From: Pseudomonas synxantha BG33R
GTDB lineage: Bacteria > Pseudomonadota > Gammaproteobacteria > Pseudomonadales > Pseudomonadaceae
Length of the DNA: 64,000 nt
Assembly (NCBI RefSeq): GCF_000263715.2
Contig: NZ_CM001514.1
Coordinates: forward strand, 5,890,498 to 5,954,497
Reading direction: 5' to 3'
The translations under genes were made by a program, and so were the position numbers. The notes below the pieces were generated by a model. The model did not search any database. It worked only from the letters and a program-made list of their open reading frames with translations, and was not told the DNA's origin. Of the stretch, positions 35,434-44,749 are shown piece by piece. Position 1 is the stretch's first letter; the number at the start of each line of letters is the position of its first letter.

Positions 35434-37029
35434 ATGCCCGTACCCGATCTGTTCCGCGATGGCCTGGCCCGTGGCTGGAAAACCCACAATGGCGCCGCCC
35501 TCGACAACGACCTGACCCTGGAAGCCGATGTGGCCATCATCGGCAGCGGTGCCGGTGGTGGCACCACCGCCGAGATTCTCAGCGCCGCTGGCTACAAGGT
35601 GTTGCTGATCGAAGAGGGCCCACTCAAGACCAGCAGTGACTTCAAGCTGCTCGAAGACGAAGCCTACGCCAGCCTCTACCAGGAAGGCATCGGCCGCATG
35701 AGCAAGGACGGCGCCATCACCATCCTGCAAGGTCGGGCGGTGGGCGGCACCACCTTGATCAACTGGACCTCCAGCTTTCGTACACCCGACGCCACCCTCG
35801 CCCACTGGGCCAGCGAATACGCGGTGAAGGGCCACAGCAGCGCCGAGATGGCGCCCTGGTTCGAAAAAATGGAACAACGCCTGGGCATCGCACCCTGGGC
35901 GCTTCCACCGAATGCCAACAACGATGTGATCCGCAAAGGCTGCGAAAAGCTTGGCTACAGCTGGCATGTGATCCCGCGCAATGTGCGCGGCTGCTTCAAC
36001 CTGGGTTATTGCGGCATGGGTTGCCCGGTGAACGCCAAACAATCGATGCTGGTGACGACCATCCCCTCCACCCTGGAGAAAGGCGGCGAACTGCTGTACC
36101 TCGCCCGCGCCGAGCAGCTCAAATACAGCGGCGACACCATCAGCAGCCTGGAATGCGTGGCCATGGACGAGCGCTGCGTGGCGCCGACCGGGCGCAAGAT
36201 CAGCGTAAAAGCCAGGCATTACGTGCTGTCGGGCGGCGGTATCAATAGCCCGGCCCTGCTGATGCGCTCGGACGCGCCCGACCCGCATTCGCGGCTGGGC
36301 AAGCGGACCTTCTTGCACCTGGTCAACTTCTCGGCGGGGCTGTTCGACGAAGTGATCAACCCGTTCTACGGTGCGCCGCAGTCGATTTACTCCGACCATT
36401 TCCAATGGCAGGACGGCACTACCGGCAAAATGTCCTACAAGCTCGAAGCGCCACCCTTACACCCAGGATTGGCCAGCACCTTGTTTGGCGGCTACGGCAA
36501 ACAGAACGCGTTGGACATGAGCCAACTGCCTCACACCCACGCCATGCTCGCCCTGCTGCGCGACGGCTTTCACCCCGACAGCCCGGGCGGCAGCGTGGAT
36601 TTACGCGGCGATGGCACACCCGTGCTTGATTATCAGGTTTCGCCCTACGCCTGGGACGGCCTGCGCCGGGCCTTCCACAGCATGGCCGAGATTCAGTTCG
36701 CGGCAGGGGCCAAATCGGTCAAACCGTTGCATCACGACGCACGGTACGTGAACAGCCTGGCCGAAGCGCGCAGCATGATTGACGGTTTGAACCTGGAGTT
36801 GCACCGCACAACCCTTGGCAGTGCCCATGTGATGGGCGGCTGTGCCATGGGCGAAGATCCGAAGCATGCGGTAACCGACAGCCTCGGTCGCCACCACCAA
36901 CTGCGTAACCTTTCGATTCATGACGGCTCGCTGTTTCCTACCAGCATCGGCGCAAATCCCCAGTTGTCGGTGTATGGATTGAGCGCCCAACTGGCGTCAG
37001 CCTTGGCCGAACGTCTGAAAACAGCGTGA
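35434..37029 (+). CDS. GMC-family FAD-dependent alcohol oxidoreductase
   Basis: A 531-residue GMC oxidoreductase. The FAD loop GxGxxG is at residues 37-42 ('AIIGSGAGGGTTAEIL'). A Cys-rich segment 'CFNLGYCGMGCPVNAKQS' (about residues 188-205) is typical of the long-chain/alicyclic alcohol dehydrogenase branch. The C-terminal block 'GSAHVMGGCAMGEDP' and 'HDGSLFPTSIGANPQLS' carries the catalytic His/Asn region. It is third in the calB operon and likely oxidises an alcohol to the aldehyde that the ALDH removes. No signal peptide is seen. Confidence 0.88.
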   Translation: MPVPDLFRDGLARGWKTHNGAALDNDLTLEADVAIIGSGAGGGTTAEILSAAGYKVLLIEEGPLKTSSDFKLLEDEAYASLYQEGIGRMSKDGAITILQGRAVGGTTLINWTSSFRTPDATLAHWASEYAVKGHSSAEMAPWFEKMEQRLGIAPWALPPNANNDVIRKGCEKLGYSWHVIPRNVRGCFNLGYCGMGCPVNAKQSMLVTTIPSTLEKGGELLYLARAEQLKYSGDTISSLECVAMDERCVAPTGRKISVKARHYVLSGGGINSPALLMRSDAPDPHSRLGKRTFLHLVNFSAGLFDEVINPFYGAPQSIYSDHFQWQDGTTGKMSYKLEAPPLHPGLASTLFGGYGKQNALDMSQLPHTHAMLALLRDGFHPDSPGGSVDLRGDGTPVLDYQVSPYAWDGLRRAFHSMAEIQFAAGAKSVKPLHHDARYVNSLAEARSMIDGLNLELHRTTLGSAHVMGGCAMGEDPKHAVTDSLGRHHQLRNLSIHDGSLFPTSIGANPQLSVYGLSAQLASALAERLKTA

Positions 37030-37063
37030 AAAACCGTTCGATTCACGGCATTTATCTACGTAA

Positions 37064-37966
<903 letters not shown>

Positions 37967-37992
37967 GCCTTTTCATTGCCCGTAAAGGCCTG

Positions 37993-38066
37993 ATCGCAGG
38001 CAAGCCAGCTCCCACACTTGGATATGTGAATACATTCAAATGTGGGAGCTGGCTTGCCTGCGATAG
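37993..38066. repeat. Outward-facing REP pair with conserved spacer
   Basis: Two copies of the dominant REP in tail-to-tail orientation (opposite to the usual REPIN), separated by a 23-24 base AT-rich spacer (38017-38040). The spacer is nearly the same as those at 51670-51747 and 60096-60171 once oriented. It lies between convergent ferredoxin and mutM genes. Confidence 0.9.
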
Positions 38067-38089
38067 CGATCTCAGCCCTCACCCAGCAA

Positions 38090-38902
38090 TCAGCTCTGGC
38101 ACTTGGGGCAAAACACACTCGCCCGCTGCCCCAGCACCACATTGCGCAACTCGCTCCCGCAGACCTTGCACGCCTCGCCGCCACGGCCATACACGAACAG
38201 TTCCTGCTGGAAATACCCCGGCTGCCCATCACCGCCGATAAAGTCGCGCAGCGTGGTGCCGCCCCGCTCGATAGCGGCGGCCAGCACCCGCTTGATCTCA
38301 ATCGCCAATTTCAAATAGCGCCCGCGTGAAATACCACCAGCGGCGCGACGCGGATCAATCCCCGCCGCAAACAACGCCTCTGTCGCATAGATATTGCCCA
38401 CGCCCACCACCACCGCGTTGTCCATGATGAACGGCTTCACCGCCATGGACTTGCCGCGTGACAGCTGGAACAAACGCTCGCCATCAAACAGCTCGGTCAA
38501 CGGCTCCGGGCCCAGACGCAGCAGCAGTTCGTGGTTGTGCGGATCCTGGCTCCAGAGCATCGCGCCGAAACGCCGAGGGTCGGTGTAGCGCAGGGCCATC
38601 CCCGACTCCAACTCGATATCCACATGTTCATGCTTGGCCGCGGGCATACCGACCTCAACCAGACGCAGGTTGCCCGACATACCCAAGTGACTGATCAAGG
38701 TGCCCACTTCAGCATTGATCAACAGGTACTTGGCCCGCCGCTCCACCAGCACGATGCGCTGGCCAGACAGGCGCACATCCAGGTCTTCCGGGATCGGCCA
38801 GCGCAGGCGCCGCTCACGCACCACCACGCGGCTGACGCGTTGGCCTTCCAGGTGCGGGGCAATGCCGCGTCGGGTGGTTTCGACTTCAGGTAACTCGGGC
38901 AT
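38090..38902 (-). CDS. mutM: Formamidopyrimidine-DNA glycosylase (Fpg/MutM)
   Basis: Excises 8-oxoguanine and formamidopyrimidines and nicks the abasic site. The 270-residue protein begins '[14 protein letters not shown]', with catalytic Pro2 and Glu3. '[14 protein letters not shown]' and a C-terminal zinc finger '[10 protein letters not shown]'...'FCPKCQ' are intact. It is followed on the same strand by nothing within the window block and preceded by the HDOD gene with a 21-base gap. Confidence 0.97.
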   Translation of the reverse strand: MPELPEVETTRRGIAPHLEGQRVSRVVVRERRLRWPIPEDLDVRLSGQRIVLVERRAKYLLINAEVGTLISHLGMSGNLRLVEVGMPAAKHEHVDIELESGMALRYTDPRRFGAMLWSQDPHNHELLLRLGPEPLTELFDGERLFQLSRGKSMAVKPFIMDNAVVVGVGNIYATEALFAAGIDPRRAAGGISRGRYLKLAIEIKRVLAAAIERGGTTLRDFIGGDGQPGYFQQELFVYGRGGEACKVCGSELRNVVLGQRASVFCPKCQS

Positions 38903-38923
38903 GTGTACCTCTTGAATGACGGT

Positions 38924-39790
38924 TCAGTGCGCGCCCAGTTCGCGGATCGACAACTTCAGGCTTTCGAAGTCGTAATCCGACAGGCCCACGTAATCCAGCA
39001 CCAGGTGCCCGATTGCATTCCACTCATGGTCCACCGCCTGGTTCCCCAGTACGCGAAACGACGAACAGATATGCTCGGCCATCTTCAAGATAGCCAGCAG
39101 GTTCTTGAGCTGCGGGTTGCGCGACGACTCATCGCTGAAAATCGCCAGGGCGTTGTGGTGATTGGCGATGGCGTCGGTGACATGCTCCGGCAGGCGCCAG
39201 GACTTGGCGGTGTAGTAGCCGACCACTGCGTGGTTGGTGTGGAACGCGTTGTTTTCGGTATCGACCACGCGGCAATCCGGGCCGGCGTTGGCGTAAGCCT
39301 GTTCCAGCACAGACATGTAGTTGGGAAAACGCTTGAGCATCAACGGTACGCCGCAATCGTGGAACAGGCCCAAGGCATAGGCTTCGTCGACGGTTTGCGA
39401 GCCGGTGCGCTTGGCCAGCGTGAGGCAGGTCATCGCCACATCCTGGGCGGTGTCCCAGAAACGGTTGAGGGTAACGATGGTGTCGTCGCTCATCTCGCCC
39501 TTGATCGACTGCGCGTTGATCAAGTTGATGATCGAGCGGCTGCCCAACAGGTTTACCGCACGCTGGATCGATGCAATTTTGTTGCTCAGGCCGTAATACG
39601 GCGAATTGACGATCTTCAGCAGCGCACCAGACAAGCCCGGGTCCTGGGAGATCAACCGTGCGATCACTTCCAGGTCCGGGTCGGGCATGTACTGCTCCAT
39701 CTGCAAATCCACCATGATTTGCGGTTGGGGCGGCACGCTGATGCCTTGCAGGGCCTGTTGAATCTGCTCGGCGGAAAGCTCTTGGGACAT
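38924..39790 (-). CDS. HDOD-domain signalling protein
   Basis: A 288-residue protein whose HDOD domain covers about residues 20-215. It has 'PPQPQIMVDLQMEQYMPDPD' at the start and 'ARLISQDPGLSGALLKIVNS', typical of HDOD regulators. The HD metal residues are not all conserved, as usual for HDOD. HDOD proteins act in c-di-GMP, motility or stress control without known enzyme activity. It is upstream of mutM by 21 bases and probably shares a transcript with it. The specific role is not known. Confidence 0.88.
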   Translation of the reverse strand: MSQELSAEQIQQALQGISVPPQPQIMVDLQMEQYMPDPDLEVIARLISQDPGLSGALLKIVNSPYYGLSNKIASIQRAVNLLGSRSIINLINAQSIKGEMSDDTIVTLNRFWDTAQDVAMTCLTLAKRTGSQTVDEAYALGLFHDCGVPLMLKRFPNYMSVLEQAYANAGPDCRVVDTENNAFHTNHAVVGYYTAKSWRLPEHVTDAIANHHNALAIFSDESSRNPQLKNLLAILKMAEHICSSFRVLGNQAVDHEWNAIGHLVLDYVGLSDYDFESLKLSIRELGAH

Positions 39791-39875
39791 AAATACACAC
39801 TCTGGACTAGGCGCGAATTCTACCCCTTATGCAGCCGTGACCGACACCCAAAAACCCAAGTGAAACCCGATCGAA

Positions 39876-39962
39876 TGTGGGAGCTGGCTTGCCTGCGATA
39901 GCATCACCACCGTACGTCTGATACACCGCACCGCCCGCATCGCAGGCGAGCCAGCTCCCACA
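39876..39962. repeat. REPIN upstream of rlmI
   Basis: An inward pair of the dominant REP, between the divergent HDOD and rlmI genes. It ends 20 bases before the -10 candidate of rlmI, so the promoter's -35 region abuts the repeat. Confidence 0.9.
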
Positions 39963-39981
39963 TGAAAGAGTGCGCAAAGGG

Positions 39982-39987
39982 TATACT
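39982..39987 (+). promoter_or_regulatory. -10 box of the rlmI promoter
   Basis: TATACT in the context AAAGGGTATACTCCCGC lies 27 bases before the ATG at 40014. A poor -35 (CATGAA) sits about 16-17 bases upstream at the REPIN edge. The gap is short and the gene starts here, so this is a reasonable promoter call. Confidence 0.5.
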
Positions 39988-40013
39988 CCCGCTCTTTTTT
40001 CCGGAGCGACGTC

Positions 40014-41210
40014 ATGTCCCTGCCAAGCCTGCGTCTCAAAGCCAACGCCGATCGTCGTTTGCGCAACGGCCACCTGTGGGTCTACAGCAATGAAATCGAC
40101 GTGGCCGCCACCCCACTTCACGGCTTCCAGGCAGGCGACCAGGCTATCCTGGAAGCAGCCGGCGGCAAGACCCTGGGCATCGTGGCCATGAGCCCGAACA
40201 ACCTGATCTGCGCCCGCCTGCTGTCGCGCGACATCAAGTTGCCGCTGGACAAGTCACTGCTGGTGCACCGCCTCAACGTCGCGCTGTCCCTGCGTGATCG
40301 CCTGTTCGACAAGCCGTTCTACCGCCTGGTCTACGGTGATTCCGACCTGCTGCCGGGCCTGGTGGTCGACCGTTTCGGCGACATCCTGGTGGTGCAGATC
40401 GCTTCGGCGACCATGGAAGCGCATAAAGAAGACGTGATCGCGGCCCTCACCCAGGTGCTCAAGCCCAGCGGCATTCTGTTCAAGAACGACTCCGCCGCAC
40501 GCGACGCCGAGGGCCTCAACCGCTACGTCGAAACGGTTTTCGGCCTGGTGCCGGAGTGGGTGGCGCTGGAAGAGAACGGCGTGAAATTCGAAGCCCCGGT
40601 GATCCAGGGCCAGAAAACCGGCTGGTTCTACGACCACCGCATGAACCGCGCCCGCCTGGCCCCGTATGCCAAAGGCAAGCGCGTGCTCGACCTGTACAGC
40701 TACATCGGCGGCTGGGGCGTGCAAGCTGCAGCCTTTGGCGCCAGTGAAGTGTTCTGCGTCGACGCTTCGGCCTTCGCCCTCGACGGCGTAGAGCGCAACG
40801 CCGCGCTGAACGGCTTTGCCGAGAAGATGACCTGCATCGAAGGCGACGTGTTCGAGGCCCTCAAGGAACTGAAAGCCAGCGAAGAACGCTTCGACGTGAT
40901 CGTCGCCGACCCGCCGGCTTTCATCAAACGCAAAAAAGACATGAAAAACGGCGAAGGCGCCTACCGCCGCCTCAACGAGCAAGCCATGCGCCTGCTCAGC
41001 AAGGACGGAATCCTGGTCAGCGCTTCGTGCTCGATGCACCTGCCGGAAGACGATCTGCAAAACATCCTGCTGACCAGCGCCCGTCACCTGGACCGCAATA
41101 TCCAGATGCTCGAACGCGGCGGCCAGGGCCCGGACCACCCGGTGCATCCGGCGATTGTCGAGACTCGGTATATCAAGAGCATTACTTGTCGCTTGCTGCC
41201 TAATAGCTGA
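40014..41210 (+). CDS. rlmI: 23S rRNA (cytosine1962-C5)-methyltransferase RlmI family
   Basis: A 398-residue class I methyltransferase of the RlmI/YccW group. The N-terminal PUA domain (about 1-75, 'RRLRNGHLWVYSNEI') is followed by an RNA-binding linker and a SAM domain with 'VLDLYSYIGGWGVQAAAFGA'. The catalytic pair is 'VIVADPPAFIKRKKD' and Cys in 'LVSASCSMHLPEDD'. It is monocistronic and ends in a hairpin at 41224-41256. Confidence 0.93.
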   Translation: MSLPSLRLKANADRRLRNGHLWVYSNEIDVAATPLHGFQAGDQAILEAAGGKTLGIVAMSPNNLICARLLSRDIKLPLDKSLLVHRLNVALSLRDRLFDKPFYRLVYGDSDLLPGLVVDRFGDILVVQIASATMEAHKEDVIAALTQVLKPSGILFKNDSAARDAEGLNRYVETVFGLVPEWVALEENGVKFEAPVIQGQKTGWFYDHRMNRARLAPYAKGKRVLDLYSYIGGWGVQAAAFGASEVFCVDASAFALDGVERNAALNGFAEKMTCIEGDVFEALKELKASEERFDVIVADPPAFIKRKKDMKNGEGAYRRLNEQAMRLLSKDGILVSASCSMHLPEDDLQNILLTSARHLDRNIQMLERGGQGPDHPVHPAIVETRYIKSITCRLLPNS

Positions 41211-41223
41211 CAGCGGGATGCTC

Positions 41224-41256
41224 CCCGTAGGAACAGTCAACGACTGATCCTACGGG
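41224..41256. terminator. Hairpin after rlmI
   Basis: CCCGTAGGA pairs with TCCTACGGG, and an inner CAGTC pairs with GACTG across a single A-A mismatch, giving a long near-perfect stem 14 bases past the stop. The downstream T tract is short (GCCTTTC), so efficiency is uncertain. Confidence 0.6.
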
Positions 41257-41352
41257 CCTTTCAGATGTTTCCCACTGCCACTTCCATTGACTTCCCTTGC
41301 CGCCAAACCGACTCTCTTCCCCCCAGCAAGGAAGGATAGAGCGGTCCGGTTG

Positions 41353-42543
41353 ATGCCTATTAGTACAGCCACATCGAACAAGTCATATTTCATCGTACTG
41401 TTGATGACCATGACCCTGCTCGCCGTCTTCCCCCTCGACGTAGTCCTGCCGTCCTTTCCCGCCCTCTCCAATCACTTTGGCCACACGCCTTCAGAAATCG
41501 CCCAGTCCGTCAGCATTTTTGCCATTGGCCTGGCCGTCTCGTTGCTGCTGATAGGCCCGTTGTCTGACATGTTCGGCCGCAAAAAACTGCTGCTGGCAGG
41601 TATTGCCTTATCGGCGCTGGGTGCAGCCGGTTGTTTGCTGGCCCCGGATTTCAATTGGTTTATCGGCTTTCGCGTGGTTCAGGCCGTAGGGTGCGGGGCG
41701 TTTGCCCTGTCGCAGGCGCTTATCCAGGACTTGTTTACAGGACGGGAGCTGCAACGGATTCGAATCTGGATGACCACCGCCGGCGGAGTGTTCATCTCAA
41801 GCTCGCCACTGATGGGCACCTGGCTGCAAATTTATGGCGGATGGCAGGCGAGTTTTTACGTGTTTATCGTGTTAGCCACAGTGGTGTGGCTCTGGTCCGC
41901 ACGCCTGCTGCACGACTCGCGCAGCAGCCATCGCCCTTCACCGCTACAGTTCTTCAACGGCTATTGGCTGCTGTTTTCCGACCTCCGTTTCGTCAGCTAT
42001 TGGTTGATTTCCGCCCTGGCCTTTGCCTGCCATTTCTCGTTTATCGTGATGTCGCCCCTGATCTTCATGGAGCGCTTGAACCTGTCGACGTATCAATTCG
42101 CCTGGGCATTGCTGCTATATGGCGCGGCCTACGTCTGCGGCGGAGTGATTGCCAGTATCCTGCATCGCAAAATGGACGCCGACCGGCAAATCAACACTGG
42201 CCTGTTGCTGATCACTGTTTCAGGTCTGGTCATGCTCTGGCTGGCCTGGCAGTTCGGCCTGTCGGCCGCCACGGTGCTGATCCCGATGTTGATCTGCACA
42301 GCCGGCACCACCATCTGTCGACCCATTGCCAACTCCAAGGCCATGAGCCTCTACCCGCAACTGGCTGGCACGGCGACCTCTGCCGGTAGCTTGCTGATTT
42401 TCATGTGCGGCGGCCTGATCAGCCTGGTGATCAACCTGGCCACCGCCAACCTGACCACCGCGCTAGCCCTGTGCTTTCTAATCCTGAGTGCCGCCGGGCT
42501 CGCCCTGAATGCGCTGATCAAGCAGCGCCCACATGTCCTGTAG
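41353..42543 (+). CDS. Bcr/CflA-type MFS drug exporter
   Basis: A 396-residue major facilitator protein with 12 predicted helices. Motif A between helices 2 and 3 reads 'GPLSDMFGRKKLLLAG', and the start of helix 1 'VFPLDVVLPSFPAL' matches the Bcr/CflA drug:H+ antiporter family, as does 'FRVVQAVGCGAFALSQALIQD'. The substrate is unknown. The ATG at 41353 is used; an AAGGAAGGA element lies rather far (17 bases) upstream, so the exact start is not firm. Codon choice is slightly less GC-rich than in flanking genes. Confidence 0.85.
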   Translation: MPISTATSNKSYFIVLLMTMTLLAVFPLDVVLPSFPALSNHFGHTPSEIAQSVSIFAIGLAVSLLLIGPLSDMFGRKKLLLAGIALSALGAAGCLLAPDFNWFIGFRVVQAVGCGAFALSQALIQDLFTGRELQRIRIWMTTAGGVFISSSPLMGTWLQIYGGWQASFYVFIVLATVVWLWSARLLHDSRSSHRPSPLQFFNGYWLLFSDLRFVSYWLISALAFACHFSFIVMSPLIFMERLNLSTYQFAWALLLYGAAYVCGGVIASILHRKMDADRQINTGLLLITVSGLVMLWLAWQFGLSAATVLIPMLICTAGTTICRPIANSKAMSLYPQLAGTATSAGSLLIFMCGGLISLVINLATANLTTALALCFLILSAAGLALNALIKQRPHVL

Positions 42544-42781
42544 CGGCTATCTTCAAGGTTACGGCCATTCCCTCCAGCCGCCAGCGGTGTAGAATCGGCC
42601 CTATTCATCGCCAGTCATCCCCCGGCGGGTTTATGAGCTCGAGGCCCAAGCAAGCGGCGATCCCGCGATGCGAGTGGCAACTTCCGGACACACGGCCATT
42701 TTTCGGGTGTTCCAGTCGTCAATTAGAAGCTCACTCCCCTTTGCACCTGATTAATAAGTGATTAGCCGCCCGGAGTGCTCC

Positions 42782-44623
42782 ATGCCAGATTACCGCTCGA
42801 AAACATCCACCCACGGCCGCAACATGGCCGGCGCCCGCGCACTGTGGCGTGCCACGGGGATGAAGGATGACGACTTCAAGAAGCCGATCATCGCGATTGC
42901 CAACTCCTTTACCCAGTTCGTACCGGGCCACGTCCACCTCAAGGACCTGGGCCAACTGGTCGCCCGCGAGATCGAACGCGCCGGCGGTGTAGCGAAAGAA
43001 TTCAACACCATCGCCGTGGACGACGGCATCGCCATGGGCCATGACGGCATGCTGTATTCCCTGCCGAGCCGCGAGATCATCGCCGACTCCGTGGAGTACA
43101 TGGTCAACGCCCACTGCGCCGACGCCATCGTGTGCATCTCCAACTGCGACAAGATCACCCCCGGCATGTTGATGGCTGCCTTGCGCCTGAACATTCCGGT
43201 GATCTTCGTCTCCGGCGGCCCGATGGAAGCCGGCAAGACCAAGCTCGCCTCCCACGGCCTCGACCTGGTTGACGCCATGGTGATCGCCGCCGATTCCAGC
43301 GCTTCTGACGAGAAGGTCGCGGAATACGAGCGCAGCGCTTGCCCGACCTGCGGTTCGTGCTCCGGCATGTTCACCGCCAACTCGATGAACTGCCTGGTCG
43401 AAGCCTTAGGTCTCGCCTTGCCGGGTAACGGTTCCACACTGGCCACCCACAGCGACCGCGAGCAACTGTTCCTGCAGGCCGGCCGCACCATCGTCGAGCT
43501 GTGCAAACGCTATTACACCGAGAACGATGAGTCGGTGCTGCCGCGCAACATCGCCAACTTCAAGGCGTTCGAGAACGCCATGACCCTGGACATCGCCATG
43601 GGCGGTTCCACCAATACCATCCTGCATTTGCTGGCCGCCGCCCAGGAAGCCGAGATCGACTTCGACCTGCGCGATATCGACCGCCTGTCCCGCCACGTGC
43701 CGCAACTGTGCAAGGTCGCGCCGAACATCCAGAAGTACCACATGGAAGACGTGCACCGCGCCGGCGGGATCTTCTCGATCCTCGGCTCCCTGGCCCGGGG
43801 CGGCCTGCTGCACACCGACCTGCCGACCGTGCACAGCAAGTCCATCGCCGAAGGCATCGCCAAATGGGACATCACCCAGACTGACGACGAAGCCGTGCAC
43901 ACCTTCTTCAAGGCTGGCCCGGCCGGTATCCCGACCCAGACCGCGTTCAGCCAGTCGACCCGTTGGGACACCCTGGACGCCGACCGCGAAAACGGCTGCA
44001 TCCGTAGTGTCGAGCACGCCTACTCGCAAGAAGGTGGCCTGGCCGTGCTGTACGGCAACATCGCTCTCGATGGCTGCGTGGTGAAAACCGCCGGAGTGGA
44101 TGAGTCCATCCACGTCTTCGAAGGCCGCGCCAAGATCTACGAAAGCCAGGACAGCTCGGTACGCGGCATCCTCGCTGACGAAGTCAAGGAAGGCGACATC
44201 GTGATCATCCGCTACGAAGGCCCCAAAGGCGGCCCGGGTATGCAGGAGATGCTCTACCCCACGTCCTACCTGAAATCCAAAGGTCTGGGCAAAGCCTGCG
44301 CGCTGCTGACCGACGGGCGTTTCTCCGGCGGGACTTCGGGCCTGTCCATCGGCCACGCTTCCCCGGAAGCCGCTGCCGGTGGCGCGATTGGCCTGGTGCA
44401 GGATGGCGACAAGGTGCTGATCGACATTCCGAACCGCTCGATCAACCTGTTGATCAGCGATGAAGAACTGGCGGCACGCCGGGTTGAGCAAGACAAAAAG
44501 GGTTGGAAGCCGGTAGAAAAACGCCCGCGAAAAGTCACTACCGCGTTGAAGGCTTACGCATTGTTGGCCACCAGTGCCGACAAAGGTGCTGTACGTAACA
44601 AGGCAATGCTCGACGGCCTGTAA
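42782..44623 (+). CDS. ilvD: Dihydroxy-acid dehydratase
   Basis: Dehydrates dihydroxy acids to 2-keto acids in valine, leucine and isoleucine synthesis; an Fe-S enzyme. The 613-residue protein has the cluster ligands in '[12 protein letters not shown]' and '[17 protein letters not shown]', with '[20 protein letters not shown]' near the C-terminus. The N-terminus '[19 protein letters not shown]' from ATG 42782 is the family form; an in-frame ATG eight codons upstream is rejected. It ends in a strong terminator. Confidence 0.97.
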   Translation: MPDYRSKTSTHGRNMAGARALWRATGMKDDDFKKPIIAIANSFTQFVPGHVHLKDLGQLVAREIERAGGVAKEFNTIAVDDGIAMGHDGMLYSLPSREIIADSVEYMVNAHCADAIVCISNCDKITPGMLMAALRLNIPVIFVSGGPMEAGKTKLASHGLDLVDAMVIAADSSASDEKVAEYERSACPTCGSCSGMFTANSMNCLVEALGLALPGNGSTLATHSDREQLFLQAGRTIVELCKRYYTENDESVLPRNIANFKAFENAMTLDIAMGGSTNTILHLLAAAQEAEIDFDLRDIDRLSRHVPQLCKVAPNIQKYHMEDVHRAGGIFSILGSLARGGLLHTDLPTVHSKSIAEGIAKWDITQTDDEAVHTFFKAGPAGIPTQTAFSQSTRWDTLDADRENGCIRSVEHAYSQEGGLAVLYGNIALDGCVVKTAGVDESIHVFEGRAKIYESQDSSVRGILADEVKEGDIVIIRYEGPKGGPGMQEMLYPTSYLKSKGLGKACALLTDGRFSGGTSGLSIGHASPEAAAGGAIGLVQDGDKVLIDIPNRSINLLISDEELAARRVEQDKKGWKPVEKRPRKVTTALKAYALLATSADKGAVRNKAMLDGL

Positions 44624-44632
44624 GCCCCGCGC

Positions 44633-44667
44633 ATCAAAATGCCCCGCCAGGTGCGGGGCATTTTGAT
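44633..44667 (+). terminator. Rho-independent terminator of ilvD
   Basis: ATCAAAATGCCCCGC and GCGGGGCATTTTGAT form a perfect 15-base stem with a 5-base loop, 10 bases after the ilvD stop. The A/T-rich outer stem gives a T run on both strands. Confidence 0.92.
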
Positions 44668-44703
44668 GCCTGGAGATAGCCCCAAGCACAATGATGATCA
44701 AAA

Positions 44704-44731
44704 TGTGGGAGGGGGCTTACTCCCTCCCACA
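44704..44731. repeat. Single REP palindrome, GGGGGCTT subtype
   Basis: TGTGGGAGGGGGCTTACTCCCTCCCACA is a near-perfect palindrome read as a lone REP (given here as TGTGGGAGG and CCTCCCACA arms). It differs from the dominant REP of the window. It lies between convergent ilvD and the TonB-dependent receptor gene. Confidence 0.75.
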
Positions 44732-44749
44732 GAAGTGATGCGTCAGGCT

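Noticed and set aside
38903..39901. A plus-strand frame opposite the HDOD gene
   Set aside because: Antisense to a gene with a clear HDOD domain, and it runs into a REPIN at its end.
43406..44701. A long minus-strand frame opposite ilvD
   Set aside because: ilvD is unambiguous; the antisense frame has no homology and no ribosome site of note.
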